The translations under genes were made by a program, and so were the position numbers. A stretch of 64,000 nucleotides of DNA from Mytilisepta virgata. Taxonomy: Eukaryota > Mollusca > Bivalvia > Mytilida > Mytilidae. The notes beneath the pieces were generated by a model, which saw only the letters and a list, made by a program, of their open reading frames with translations, searched no databases and had not been told where the DNA came from. Location of the stretch: positions 60,206,230 to 60,270,229 of the forward strand of contig CM051516.1 in NCBI GenBank assembly GCA_028015205.1, written 5' to 3'. Every line of letters starts with the position of its first letter. Positions within the stretch are counted from its first letter, which is position 1. This document shows positions 33,293 to 45,708 of this stretch, one piece after another.

Positions 33293-36200
33293 TCCGTAAG
33301 ATTCTCCGTTTTTAACGTCGTTTGTCATCACTAACATAATAACATATACTTTAATATACGTTATCTGAGCTCAGGTAGTGTAGAACATCAACAAGATCAC
33401 AATGCAGTCCAGCTTGTTGTATACGATTGTATATCATTCTATGTGGTGACTTTAATTGTAGTATCAAATCGTTTTCTGGACATTAATACTAGTTGTGAAG
33501 TATTGGACCTATGTTTCACACAAACATCTCGCTTTCAATTATATACCGACGTATAAAAAGCCAGCAACGAAGTTAAGACTTGGTATGCGGCTCGTCAAAT
33601 AACCACCTGCGGTCGGCAAACAGGATTTTGTCTTCTTATTGTGCTCAAATCACTTAGAGTATTTTCATAATCATCTCGACCATGAAAAGATTCTCGTTAA
33701 ACGTGTCCCTATTTTAATGTTTACCAAAGGTATAAAAATGACTTTATAGAAGACATCTTTTTAGAATATGATATGTTTGTCGATCGTTTGGACGATCTTT
33801 GTTTAAATTTTGTAAGAAAATCAAAGTCTACCACTTGTAATCAAGTTATGTAAAACTTCAAACATAAATCGAAGAGGATAATGCTTTCTATACAAAATGT
33901 ATATGCTTAATGAAATCTTAGTGGTAACGTACTAAACACTGAAAATCATCCACATATAGACGAAATTGATGACAACTGAAAATTAAGGTAGTTGACATTC
34001 GGCTACAAAGTATAAGTTATGACTGTTCGGGTGTTTTTTTCCGTAGGATGTTTCACTTCAGTTTGATGAGTTTGCACACAATATAGCATTGTTACAACTT
34101 GCTCTATTCAACTGTTCAGGTCATACTTGAAATAAAAGAAAAGGCGACAAATATTTCAAATTTATTAGTTTCATTGTGTTTTACGTTTTCGTCGGCTTTA
34201 AGATGGGATTGTTCCCAAAGTAAAAAATGAAGGATAAAATTTTATTATCTCTTGTCGCTGTTCCCTTTCAGTTCAAACATGTTACGGAAATTATTGTTTT
34301 GATTGTATTTCTAGTTGTCCCTTGCAGCTCGTGCTTAAATGTAAACATCAGAAGGATCTTTTGACTACTGAAGATGAATCGTGAGACGATTAATCATACT
34401 GATTCAAAAAGGTTTCAAGTGGGCCAATTGATCGTTCCTTCTCTACTTAACATCCCGGCAGTGCAACTGTTTCCTCTTCCCAAGTTAGGCAGATGGTTGG
34501 GTAATTTGGTTGGCAGTTAATCGATTTTCGGTTATTGTCTATTGATAGATTGTTTATTGTATCAATTTTTGCTGATCAATCATTGTGTCGAGTTGGTAGG
34601 ATAGATCTTTTCACGGTTTAACATCTCATTTTGACCCTTTCCAATTTTGAAATGCAAGAAAATCGATGTGCATGACCTAATATGGCAGGGATGCCTATAA
34701 TTGTTGGAAATTAAGACAAAGATTTTTTTCTCTTAATTTCATTAGTTAAAGTGAATAATTTGGGTTAACTAATGGCCGATAATTCCTAATCTCTTAACTT
34801 ATAATTTACGGACAAAAGAACAATGTTTGTCTCTTGTTTAGCCTTAAACAGGGATTGATATTCTCAAAGATCAAATGGACCATGACCTTCACTGCAAAAT
34901 ATCCACTGCGTTGTTTTATGAGTGCTATCTGAATTTCACTCCAAGTTCCATAGACGTTTTCATGTTTACACGTTACTGAGCGTAGCCCTACTATAGGTTG
35001 AATATCTCGGACTTGGGGTTTAAGACAAAAGATTTTATTCAGAAAAAAGATAGATAAATAGTGAAAAGACTGACGAAAGTCGGTAAGGTACACGTAGAGA
35101 ATAAATAACCCTCAGTCAAGGTTGTAACATTGGTAGATTTACAAGCAGTCAATAGAAGACATTTAAAATCCAAAATAAACCGTTATATTGTCTAAGGTTT
35201 AATGTCGATTTTAGACTAGGTCAGTATTAAAAACAGTTATTTTTAAGCAGATTACACGGATATCAAAAGGAAGAGTTTTAGAGGTGCCCTAACTAATCGC
35301 TGAAATGTCTGCAGATAATCGCTAGTTACCTAGGAAGATTTAGGAATGTGAGTTTTATACGACAACTTACTGATCATAAAGAGTGTTAATGTATATTTCT
35401 GTACCTGTTATAATATACTAAAATAAAAATATGATGAGAATTTTGTACTTACTCGCGACATTGTCTTTTCAATCATTGAACTATTACATATTCAGTACAA
35501 AAAAAAGAACAGTTACACCGCAGTGCATTTTGTATATATTTGAAAATTTATGTAAAGGTCAAACGAACTTTAAATTTTGCCCTATCAGTCATCAACTTGC
35601 CCAAATTTTGTTTAAAAACATTTCTGATGTGAATTTATGCATTCGAAATTGAGTATTGCATTTAATCTTGGAATCTACATAATAAATAAAGAGACTCTAA
35701 TTTGTGTGTCGCTTCTTCTTCTTTCGAGTAAAATCCATGATTATGTTTTTATAAAAAAAAGATCTACACACAGTGTAGTTTGTCATCAATGAGTTTGAAG
35801 ATCTATTTTCGGGGGAAAACGGAGAATAACTAGTTCGGGTATACAGTTCTTAACGTCGTCCCAACGAGAATTAAAACAAGATGTTTTATCTATTTGCAGA
35901 TGACTGTCACAAACTGTTAAGCTTTGGAATTACTGTGTACATTCAAACAAGGCTTGGACAAGGTTTATGCTGTGATTATTAGGTATTTATATGGAACTAA
36001 CAATCTGAGCTATTCCAATGGCAAGATGTTGTTTGATACGATGTCGTACTTGTATACTGACGTTTCAAGCTCATCACAGTGATTTTATCCTTATTGTTTA
36101 TCAATGGGCTTAATTTGTGTTATCTATACATAACTTTCTCAATACATTACTCTTTCATAAACGTTTTGTTTGTATTTTAATCACCTTTTTCGGTTTTTCT

Positions 36201-36480
36201 CATTTGACTGCTTTTCCAAAACCGAAGTGCACCTAATGCGAAACTAAAATAATCCTTTGTGTTACTCATTATACATATATATTTTTTTTTTCATTTTTAA
36301 TCTTTCCTGTATCTCGCATTCGTCATAAGTTACAGTAATCAAACATAAAATGAGAATCCTTGATTTAAATTATAGTGACGATTTTAACATTGCACCATAA
36401 TAAATCATTTGATAAGAACACATTAAGAAATAAAGTTATAAAGAAAAGATTTTCATTGAGTTTGACATAAAACTTTGAAC
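33293..36480. other. Gene-free, mostly unique sequence
   Basis: No exon I can defend. The minus-strand frame at 34806-35093 (95 codons) is moderately complex but resembles no family I know and lacks splice or promoter support. No repeat family is recognised. Confidence 0.45.
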
Positions 36481-36499
36481 AAGAAAAGTTAAATCCCAC

Positions 36500-37400
36500 C
36501 CAAGATTCATAAGTCTTTAATGTTCGGTGTTTAAAACACTCAACTATTTAGGATAATAACCAGTTAGTTGCAATTGTCAACAATGGCGGTTTACTTAACG
36601 AGACAGTCTCGAATACTTGAGGACGGTAACTCGCTTCCATCCAAATAAATTTGTATGTAATATCTTTTAAAGGGACATTAGATTAAAACCAGTAGGCAAT
36701 TAAAAGTACAATTGCAGTGTTTACCATCCCGCTGACTAGGGAGTTATAACCGATCGGTTTCTTAAGCTATAAAGTCTCTAGAAAATTAAACGAATTCTTG
36801 TTGGATAATATCTTCACCTGACTCGGTTTCGACCTTTTGTCAAAGAATATCATCGCAAATATTGGTATCCGAAGTAATTTTCCGCGCAATTCATGTCGGA
36901 TAAATCAGGACCTACAAATTAAATCATTAAAGCCTTAACTAGCTTAAAGAAGAAATTGAGCGAGTCGTGGTCTTATTTCCCAATAGAGATTACTTCACGA
37001 AAAGCGTTAACTTAAACCTTTTGCTTGATTTTAAAGACTTTTCCTAGGTACTCGAGAATCTCCAAGCTTTCAATGGTACAACGAACAATTGTTACAATTG
37101 CTGGTATAATTCAATTAATTTACTGAATAAGATCAGAGAGTTTCAGGGGTTGTTCTTCACATCTGCGTGCTAAATTTCCTAGATTAGATCACTTCATTCG
37201 CCACCACGTACCGCCTCGCTAATAATTGTACTCCGTAATGCAGAGTTTCGTTCTTCACGGGATCGATAGCATTAATTTGTCCATCCTTGGAGAACGTGAC
37301 CGAACAGTGATTTTCAAAGCTATTTTACTTGATTAAACATCATTTTCGGTGTGACTGGAACAACCATTTTGACTTATACCCAATCTTTCTGCATCCGTCT
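36500..37400. promoter_or_regulatory. Unique less AT-rich island, candidate enhancer
   Basis: This block lacks the simple AT runs seen around it. It contains a pair of SOX-like motifs in GAACAATTGTTACAATTG (37083-37100) and a perfect CATTAAT at 37270-37276, the arrangement favoured by class III POU proteins. SOX and POU3 factors often co-bind neural enhancers in animals, so it may control the POU gene 20 kb away. This is inference only. Confidence 0.25.
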
Positions 37401-37673
37401 ACATGGTTGATTACGTTGGGAAACGAATAGTAAAGGAACTTCGACTTAAAAGTTGTATATACCATTCTGTAATTAGGAATACATAAGTGGTTAATAATTT
37501 TAATTTTAGAAAGTAACATAATATGTTATTGATATGGGATTTTAAACAACACTACTTTGCATATTTAGAACAATGGAAAACTGATGTAAAAATAATTTTA
37601 AAAAACTACCATTTTATCTTGAAAGAGTTTTAAATTGAAAACTTTCATCAGAAAATGCAATATTAGTACATAA

Positions 37674-38008
37674 ATAGAATAGAGAACGGAAACGGGGAAT
37701 GTGTCAAAGAGACAACAACCCGACCAAAGAGCAGAAAACAGCTCAAGGCTACCAATGGGTCTTCAAGACGCAGCGAGAAAACCCCGCATCCGGAAGCGGG
37801 CTTCAGCTATCCCCTAAACAATTATGCATACTGGTTCAGCGAAATGGACGCCACGCTAAACTCCGAAACATACAAATAAACCAAAATTAAAAAAAACACA
37901 CAAGACTAACATAGGCTAGAGGTTCCTGACTTGGGACAGGCGCAAAAATGCGGCGGGGTTAAACAGGTTTTGTGAGATCTTAACTCTCCCCCTATACCTC
38001 TAGCCAAT
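37674..38008 (+). repeat. Abundant mytilid-type repeat, copy 1
   Basis: Starts ATAGAATAGAGAACGG, continues through GTCAAAGAGACAACAACCCG and AACAGCTCAAGGCTACCAAT, and ends GGCTAGAGGTTCC ... CCTCTAGCCAATAA. It is shared with 52111-52409 and, in part, 62910-62980. I recall this sequence as very common in Mytilus DNA. The reading frame at 37699-37890 is incidental. Confidence 0.85.
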
Positions 38009-39264
38009 AAAGTACGCATACTAAATGAACACCTTTAAATCTGCAAATGTCTTGTGTTTTCCGAAACTCAAACTCTTATTGTTCTTGGTACTTGTATATC
38101 TATCTTTACCCCAGAACAATATTTTCGAAGGTTATAACATATCAAACGGGTATGTTTGTATAGTCTTGTTTCTACCCGAGAAGTAGTGATCTGTTCAAAG
38201 AATTTCCCGGAGCAGAACGCTTAAATACACCTGTTTCACAATAATAACATTCTTTGGGGTATTAAAAAACCTATAAGCTGAAAAAGGTATTTATTTGAAC
38301 AATGCACAACCGAAGACAGAGGAGATACGAAATTCTTTAAATCGAACAATATTTTTTATTTACACGTATATGTAACCGCAAAAGAAGTATACAGCATGAA
38401 GGTAAACCAAAAATCCCTAACATTTTTTGTTACTTACAAATATGTTGTGGAAATAAAGTTACAGTAATTTTTGATAAATATAACTATCAAAAGATGACCA
38501 TTTGTAAGGGTCAAAGGTGCACGTGGCTTGCTTCATTCTATCTTGTAGGATTTGGTTAATTTGTCAAACCCTTCAGTGTTTTCACTTAAACTATGATCTT
38601 TCGATATATTATTTTGTCCTTGAAGAGTACATCATATAAAATAAACAGCTTTCTAATAAAATATTTTCAACGATAAAAGCAGGGTGGGTTATATATAATA
38701 AATGAAAAATTTAGTAACTTAAACAATTAAATATCGCCTAAAATGTTATCTAAGACGCACTATCCTACACATATTTTACACATTTAAAAAGGATGGTGAA
38801 GTTTATTTCCTGAAGTAAACAGATTACATTATATTGGGTTTTTATATCCTTCATTCTGTTACGGATAATTTATCCCATTTACAGATATTATTCCATGCTG
38901 TGGAAGTGGAGTCTGATGGCTAGTCAATGTATTTTTTGTTTATTTTTTGAGAGGTTGGTATTTCAACATAATTTTGGAACGATTACATTATAAGAAATGA
39001 TATAATACCATGTTTTGTATAGCAACAACTGTCCGTCAGTTAAGCTCTTCTAACAGATGTTATTATCGTCAATAATCAATTGGACAGTATAGAAAATAAT
39101 ACAACAGGGACTATCAAAACAAAACAAACAAACAAAAAAACCAACCAAACAAAACAAATACCAATGGGAAAACATTTTACTGTAATCTTGAACTCTAATT
39201 TAAATCATGGACCCCAGATACTCTGAGAATGATAAGCAGTTAATGCTCACTATATGGTTACCGT
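38009..39264. other. Gene-free AT-rich sequence
   Basis: Nothing coding. An AACAAAC-type simple stretch lies at 39118-39160. Confidence 0.5.
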
Positions 39265-39402
39265 CCTGGTCCAAGTTTCACAAGCATTCCTACGGTAACG
39301 ATTGAGACTGGTTCCAAGACATCAATAGAACCGATGCATGTAAATTCAAGACCGGGAATCAGATCACACATACAACTAATCGTAGTCTTAAGGATGCTCG
39401 CT
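39265..39402. mobile_element. Degenerate copy of GGTCCCGTTTCAC MITE
   Basis: Blocks CCTGGTCC, GTTTCACAA, ACTGGTTCCAAGAC, AATAGAAC, ACCGGGAATCAGATCAC and CTAATCGTAGTC follow the order of the better copy at 47163-47306. The inverted ends have decayed. Confidence 0.65.
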
Positions 39403-39902
39403 GGTCACATTTTAGTCTTTTTGACAGATTTTCGGAATCCTCGGGTTTTATCCATTTCTTAAACATGAAATTTTTTGCCAATGAACCCCCAATTTTTCTT
39501 TTATAATTCAATCATATATACTTTAAAATGGTATTTGACAAAATTTTATGAAATACTTTTTATTTTTTCATATATTTTTGAGAGACTGTGTTGTCAATGC
39601 AAAGAAAGTGAAAAATCCAGAGAAAACCCAATTTCTGCAAATTTTCAAGGCCTTATAGCTCTAAAATGAGCACATGAACCTATATTTTTTTCTTGCTTCT
39701 TTGTTTACTATTCATATGTTCTCTCAAACTAAAAGACCTATTTCAAATCCTATTTATTTCCTATTAGACCAGCGATCATCCTTAAGAATGTTTGTGAAAA
39801 GGGACAGTGATGCATAATCCCCCTGTACTCGCACATCAGTAGAGTTGCAGGATGTATTTTGAAGGAATTCGAATTTCATTGCCCTGAAGTATTAACATTT
39901 CA
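39403..39902. other. Gene-free sequence
   Basis: No exon or repeat family recognised. The short frame at 39475-39669 has no family resemblance. Confidence 0.4.
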
Positions 39903-40164
39903 TGTACCTCCACCGATTTGTGACTACCAATGGATTGACTTTGTTGAACTTCACGACGGGTGTCGTATACGGAGCAGGAACTGCTTACCCTTCTGGAACA
40001 CCTGAGTTTACTCCCGGTTTTTATACGAGTTCGTGTTGTTCATTGTTTTTTAGTTTTCATTGTTTATTTGTTGTTTGTGCTTGTGGTTGTTCATTTGTCT
40101 TCCCAGGTTTTGTCTGTCTAATAGATTACGTTTTTTGGATTGCTCCTTAGATATATTTGTCCTC
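39903..40164 (+). repeat. Dispersed element with YPSGAPEF-type frame, copy 2
   Basis: Full match to 8371-8622. The frame from 39902 reads GVVYGAGTAYPSGTPEFTPG followed by a Cys/Phe-rich hydrophobic tail and a TAG near 40148. The same boundaries and the same stop as copy 1 imply a fixed 3' portion of an unidentified mobile element. Confidence 0.8.
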
Positions 40165-41719
40165 TTTTTTAATTTATTAATAGGTAAGATGTTAGAGTAA
40201 CGCAAAACCACGAAATTCAAATGAATATGTATACCTGTATAAAAGACATAGCGAGAGACAATTCCGGGATCAAAGCGAAGGAGAAGAATAAAAAAAGACA
40301 AACGAACAAAACAAAGAGCCTAATGATAACCTTTAATCTAGTTGCGGTAACAGAATAAATAAACAGGACACAATACAACATTTAAACAGTAGATTATAGC
40401 AATAACACAGATCCAATAAAACTTTAGGATTTACGTCATTCAATAATCATGAACCAAAAACATCCAGTGTATTGCTCATTCTCAAGTCTGAAAAAAGAAA
40501 TGTCATATTTAATGATTGACAGAAGTTTATAAAGTATGCTTTCTAGCGATGAACTAGTACAACAACTGCATAAAAGGTGTTTGGTTTAGTCACCAAATGC
40601 ATAAACCAAATTGTAACAGGTACGACTTAGAGAGCATTTAGATAGCATTGAAAAAAGTCTCCAAAAATCGAGGAATTCAAAATCACTTTTAAATATAACT
40701 AATAAATAACATAAAAAACATGACAGTAATTTCTGACATATTTCAAAAAATTTTCCACTGCAATTTATACTTAAAAAAAACAATGAAAAGTCTGAAACAT
40801 GCCAACAAAAAAGCAACGTGACTCATAAATAGGTTACTATGATCGTAGTTGCAGACAAAAGCATTTCAGTTGCGGTCTTGAGTTACAGTGGTTTTTTTTT
40901 CATCGTGAGTGTCCAAAGTACATTACAAATGACAGTTTACATACAAAAAGATTTATAAATTGCATAAGAAACAAATGTTTTCACGACATAGTGCTGCATG
41001 ACAGGCCGATAGTGTATAACTCTACAGCAGGGCTATATAGAAATGTAAGCACACCAGTGACTATGACTAATTGTCAGGACAATGGGATATAACAAGGACT
41101 ATTTGTATGATCATTAGCGCGTCCGATTTTTGACAATGTGCAGTAACTCTTGTTGGTTATATCATGTAATTAATAGGACCAGATATTAATAGAAGCCATC
41201 ATGAAACCGCATGTCAGCAATATCACTTGCAGCTTTTACTGCACCGGAATGTAAGATAAATGGACCCTTTTATAAATAAATATTTTCTTCTTTTTTTAAG
41301 ATAAATTGTTGCTTTTAATCAAAGTAGAAATGTCATCTATTAGCTTGTTTTGTCTAAAATTTATATATATTTTTTATATCCCATTGTATACCGAAACCAT
41401 GTCAAGGATATGTCCTGCATGAAGTTTAAATGTTCGTTTTTATCCTCATTACTGGCCTTGAACACTGCAAATTAAATTATCAAAGAATGGTATCCTAGGA
41501 TATATATATTCTTTCATAAAAACCTCAGAAAATAAAGCACAGTGATGATAATAGAAAACTAGGACCTGTCTCTTCCATCTATCCCTCATTGTTTAAAAAT
41601 CATTGCGCAAATTAAACCGAAACAAAACAACATCTTTCATAACAGTTTATTTAACGTACACGTATTTGAAAGGGAGCTGACTAATTCATTCTCTTCCCCA
41701 TTCTAGAAATGTACAAGTA
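40165..41719. other. Gene-free AT-rich sequence
   Basis: Nothing recognised. The minus-strand frames near 40050 and 40586 lie over the repeat end and over AT-rich DNA. Confidence 0.45.
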
Positions 41720-41790
41720 CAGTGGAACTCCCCTAAACCGGCCCCTCTGAAAACCGGATTCCTCCGCAAACCGAACGCCTTTTTTAGTCC
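41720..41790 (+). repeat. Isolated pogo/Tigger-like terminal repeat
   Basis: CAGTGGAACTCCCCTAAACC preceded by TA, continuing with GAAAACCGGATT and CCGAACGCC, resembles the terminal repeat style of pogo/Tigger transposons. No matching opposite end is found nearby. Confidence 0.45.
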
Positions 41791-42248
41791 GAAATTTACA
41801 CCTATATATTCAAGTAAAGAAATCCTCCAAAAACATTCGATACATTAATACAAGAGTGTTTTCGTAGAAAGTATCGATAGATGCCGATGACATGCTGAAG
41901 CCTTCTTAATCGTGTGTGTCTTTTTTAAAACTGTAAGTCTTTTTTTTACAAATATCTCAACTGTTTAATTGGAATGAAAGTAAAACGTTCTACTCTACCT
42001 TTCGTTTCTCATAATCGTAATTAACTATTGTCTTTTTCACTGCTAAAATGACTCAAATATTTTACAATAGCGTATTTTCAATTTTTTGTGTGCAGTGGTT
42101 GATTTTTACTTTATTATGACGTTACCACAAACAAATGTGACGTTGCCGAATATGTTCAAGTTTTGTTTTCAAACTTTTGAACCATGTTGACCATTGGGAT
42201 ATACCAGATTGTTATTTGTTAAATGAAAATGAACCTGTTCCATTGATG

Positions 42249-42500
42249 TTATCCCTTCCTCATACCGGATTTGACATGGGCAGCATGGCGGGTGTCCTGC
42301 AGGAAGTAGAGACTGTTTACTCTTCCGGAGCACCTGAGTCTACCCCCGGTTTTTTAGTGGGGTCCATGTTGTTCATATGTTTTTAGTTTTTAATTGTAGT
42401 GCATGTATTGTTTTGGTCTTGTCTTCGTTGTTCTCCGGAGTTTGTTGTTACAATTTTTCCCTCCTTCGAATATCCTTTGGTATTTCTTGACTTACTTATT
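42249..42500 (+). repeat. SGAPES-type element, left arm of an inverted pair
   Basis: Matches 43161-43414 in opposite orientation over its whole length. Its frame reads MAGVLQEVETVYSSGAPEST, alignable residue by residue with the GVVYGAGTAYPSGTPEFTPG frame at 39.9 kb although the DNA has diverged. The right part (GTGCATGTATTGTTTTGG ... CTCCGGAGTTTG ... CTTCGAATATCC) recurs at 50.1 kb and at 29.8 kb. Confidence 0.85.
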
Positions 42501-43160
42501 TGAAATGTAAAGAATTGTAATTATGTCAGGAGTTTTTCATCGTGAAATCAATTGTCAAAGTATCTAGTTGTAACCTTTTGGCTTCCGTTGAATACCTTAC
42601 CTCTGTTCTGAAGATGAAGTGCAAGTCACTTTATATCTCATATCTGTAGGTTACTCTCTCACTTACTATGACTGCACATCCATTTTTGTTTAGTTTATGA
42701 TATGTTTTTCTTTATAAATGTATCCTTGTTGTGTTTTGTTTGTTGTGTTCTATTCTCATGACTTTGTATTTTCCTTGTATTTCTAATTTAAGGACTTTTC
42801 CCACTGCTTTGTCCCTTTTGGTATTCTTATGTCGATATTTTGTTCCTGGCTGGTTTTTGGCTTGACCGTTTTTTTTTTTTTTTTTGGTTTTTTTTCGTCA
42901 TTTTCGGTTATTACTTTGACTTCACCTTGAGTACTACTGATATGACACAATTGAACGACAGATATATATATTCACCTAAATAAATCAAGAAGCAAGTTCA
43001 ATGCGAACTTAAAAGGTGGATTTAGAGACAATATGCACTCCTGTACATCATTGTATTGTCACATTAATGACATGAAATTATTTTCTGTGAAATGTTGCAC
43101 CTGTAATTACATTTGTTAAAAGTAAATGGAATTTTATCAAATCCACAGAAAAAGAAAAAA
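42501..43160. other. Spacer between inverted arms
   Basis: Non-coding, T-rich, with a poly(T) run at about 42870-42885. It could be the interior of a composite element or unrelated sequence between two insertions. Confidence 0.5.
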
Positions 43161-43414
43161 AGTAAAGTCAAGAAATACCAAAGGGATATTCGAAGGAGAG
43201 AAAAATCGTTACAACTGACAAACTCCGGAGAACAACGAAGACAAGACCAAAACAATACATGCACTACAATTAAAAACTAAAAACGTATGACCAACATGGA
43301 CCCCACCAAAACACCGGGGGTAGACTCAGGTGCTCCGGAAGAGTAAGCAGTCTCTGCTTCCTGCAGGACACCCGCCATGCTGCTCATGTCAAATCCGGTA
43401 TGAGGAAGGGATAA
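43161..43414 (-). repeat. SGAPES-type element, right arm of an inverted pair
   Basis: Reverse-orientation copy of 42249-42500, differing at a modest number of sites. It keeps the CCTGCAGGACACCCGCCATG and GGGGGTAGACTCAGGTGCTC blocks. Confidence 0.85.
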
Positions 43415-43697
43415 TATATATTCTATGAAACAACCTTAGATGGACCAAATGTGCACATTCCGACCAACTAAAAAATAAGAAAAATTGAAAAAAAAACTTA
43501 ACATAATCCTTAACTTCCAAAATGTTATCCATGTTCATGTTTTAATTGGGACTTCTACTTTACATCGCTTTGCAAAATACCAGGAGCTGTAAAATATATA
43601 TACTTCTGGATTTTTAATAAAGAGAAAATACGTCAATTGCATTTTTTGCCATTTCTTATTACCCACGGACTATGACTGTTTTGACATTAAGATGACC

Positions 43698-43949
43698 TAA
43701 GGGACCGACCATTTAACTTCAGGGGGGTTGTCCAAGTCAGAATATTTTTTTTTAGTTTTTCAGCGCTGTCAATCAAGTTATTTTTTCTAAATTTAACACT
43801 ATACGCTATGGGGAAAATCTGGATTCAGAATATCTTTTTTGTCATCTGCTTGACCACAATATTTTTTTCATCAAATTGGGAATCCGAATATATTTTTTTA
43901 GGAAAAAACCATAACCCCCCTCCCTTAAAGTTAAATGGTCGGTCCCTAA
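43698..43949. mobile_element. PIF/Harbinger-like MITE with TAA duplication, copy 1
   Basis: Element 43701-43946 begins GGGACCGACCATTTAAC and ends with the complement GTTAAATGGTCGGTCCC (with a small indel inside the arm). It is flanked by TAA at 43698-43700 and 43947-43949. Short reading frames inside are shadows. Confidence 0.8.
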
Positions 43950-45708
43950 GTGGAAACATGGCGAATAAGAGACACAGCTTATCCTTCTTTCCCTGTTTTG
44001 TTCCAAGGCCATTGTTGCGCATGTTAAGTTTCAAGTGTTGTGTTTCTAATGTTTGTTTATTGCTTTTGAATTTATGTCATTTTTTGTGATTCCAGCAGGA
44101 ATTGTATTATTTTCTCATATATGTCTACACAATATACATTTTAATACTGAATGTACATGTATTTTGCGTGCGAGATGAGATTCTGTGTTGTTGCTGTATT
44201 TTTTTTTTTTTTTTTTTTTTTACAGTTTTGGAGTTTGCTTAATGAGACAATGTCTCACAAAATATTTTGCAAAATGTGGTAACTTACTGATGCCACCTAA
44301 CTGTTTTGTTGCCAATTTTTGCAAAATATGTTAATTTATTGGCGCCACCTACCTGTTCTGTCTTATATTTGGATAGGGAAATTTGGCCTGCTTGCACAAC
44401 ACGAAAAGACAGGATTATCGATGCTAAGAAGAAAATTTACTAATATAAAAATCAAATGGTTGCTCCCCAAGAATATAAAATACAACCAACGATTTATATA
44501 TAAAAAATATATTTATTTTATAGCACTACATAGTAAAATCATATGGTTTTAGAAATATCTTCAAGTCATCTTTCTGAATAACCTATTTTGCACACATTGA
44601 TATAATAAAAGAAAATTTTCATGCCTACATAAAGTATTATCACTTAGAGATGTGGAACAGGTTCCCTATCTATTGGTAATGAAGTGGGTCAGTTCATTTA
44701 ATAAAGAAACTTTCAATGTTATTAGTAAAGACTGCTGGAAATGTCTTAATAAATTATGCTGTTTTCAACTTCTTTAATCTGAAGTCGACAGTATCTAAGT
44801 AGGTGGCCAGCGACAGCTTTTCCCTCGGAAATATTGAGAGGAGTTTCAGTTTGAGTTATAAAGTTTTAATAGTATATCAATACTACAAAACTAACAAAGT
44901 CGTGTCAAAGACAATAAAAGGAAACTTAACAAGACAAAAAGATGTCGATTTATTGAAGCGAAGTAAATCTTTGCCTGGGTTCACTGGTTGAAGTGAGAAA
45001 TTTTCTTACCACCTACTAAGGTGCGACCACAGATGTAGGAATCTACAGCACATTATACAGTAAGACATATGTTCTTAAATCTTCAACTTAGATGAATTTT
45101 CACGTCTAACACGGTTTTCCCTAATTAATTAAAAAAAATAGATAAAATCCTATTTCACGTAATGCATATTATTACCCGTATTAAGGAATTGTAGATGTAA
45201 ATTTTTCCCATCTGTAGCACTAACGAGTAAAACACAGCACTGTGACATCTCCGCTTTGTTAGTTCTCATATGAGGCCGGATTGCTAGTCGAGATGTCCGG
45301 TATTGTTCTTGTCTCTGACAGCCATTGTGTTTCTCGGAAGATGCGGCGTGGATAAAGCAAAGAATCTTCCTATATCACACCTTGATGCAAAGGGAGTAAT
45401 GATGTCTTTTGTTTTTTTCCACCGGAAATGGGTTGGTTCTAATGATCTTAGACAACCACAGTCTTATAGATTGTATAGTCATTTGACTGTACAATGAGGT
45501 TTAAATGAATTCACCACCATAAAATAACGGAACTGCTGTTGAGAGAAATAAAAAAAAATATATGTTTCATTGTATACATTAACATTAAAGTATCGTTGAT
45601 AGATTCTGTACAATGTATGTGTCCTTGAATTTTGTTCTGTTCTACAAAAGTGCAAGCTTGAGCCTGATTCTCATGACGTCAAACGGCTTATTTTAGAATT
45701 GACTGGTA
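43950..45708. other. Gene-free sequence
   Basis: A 23-bp poly(T) lies at about 44199-44221. The phrase 'TTTTGCAAAATRTGKTAA' with 'GCCACCTAMCTGTT' occurs twice (44266 and 44320), a 54-bp duplication. No exon recognised; the frames at 44319, 44803 and 45303 show no family. Confidence 0.45.

Noticed and set aside
34806..35093. 95-codon minus-strand frame
   Set aside because: No recognisable motif, no promoter or splice support, and comparable open frames occur by chance in this window.
43808..44089. Overlapping plus and minus frames
   Set aside because: Lie within the Harbinger-like MITE; T- and A-rich low-complexity translations.
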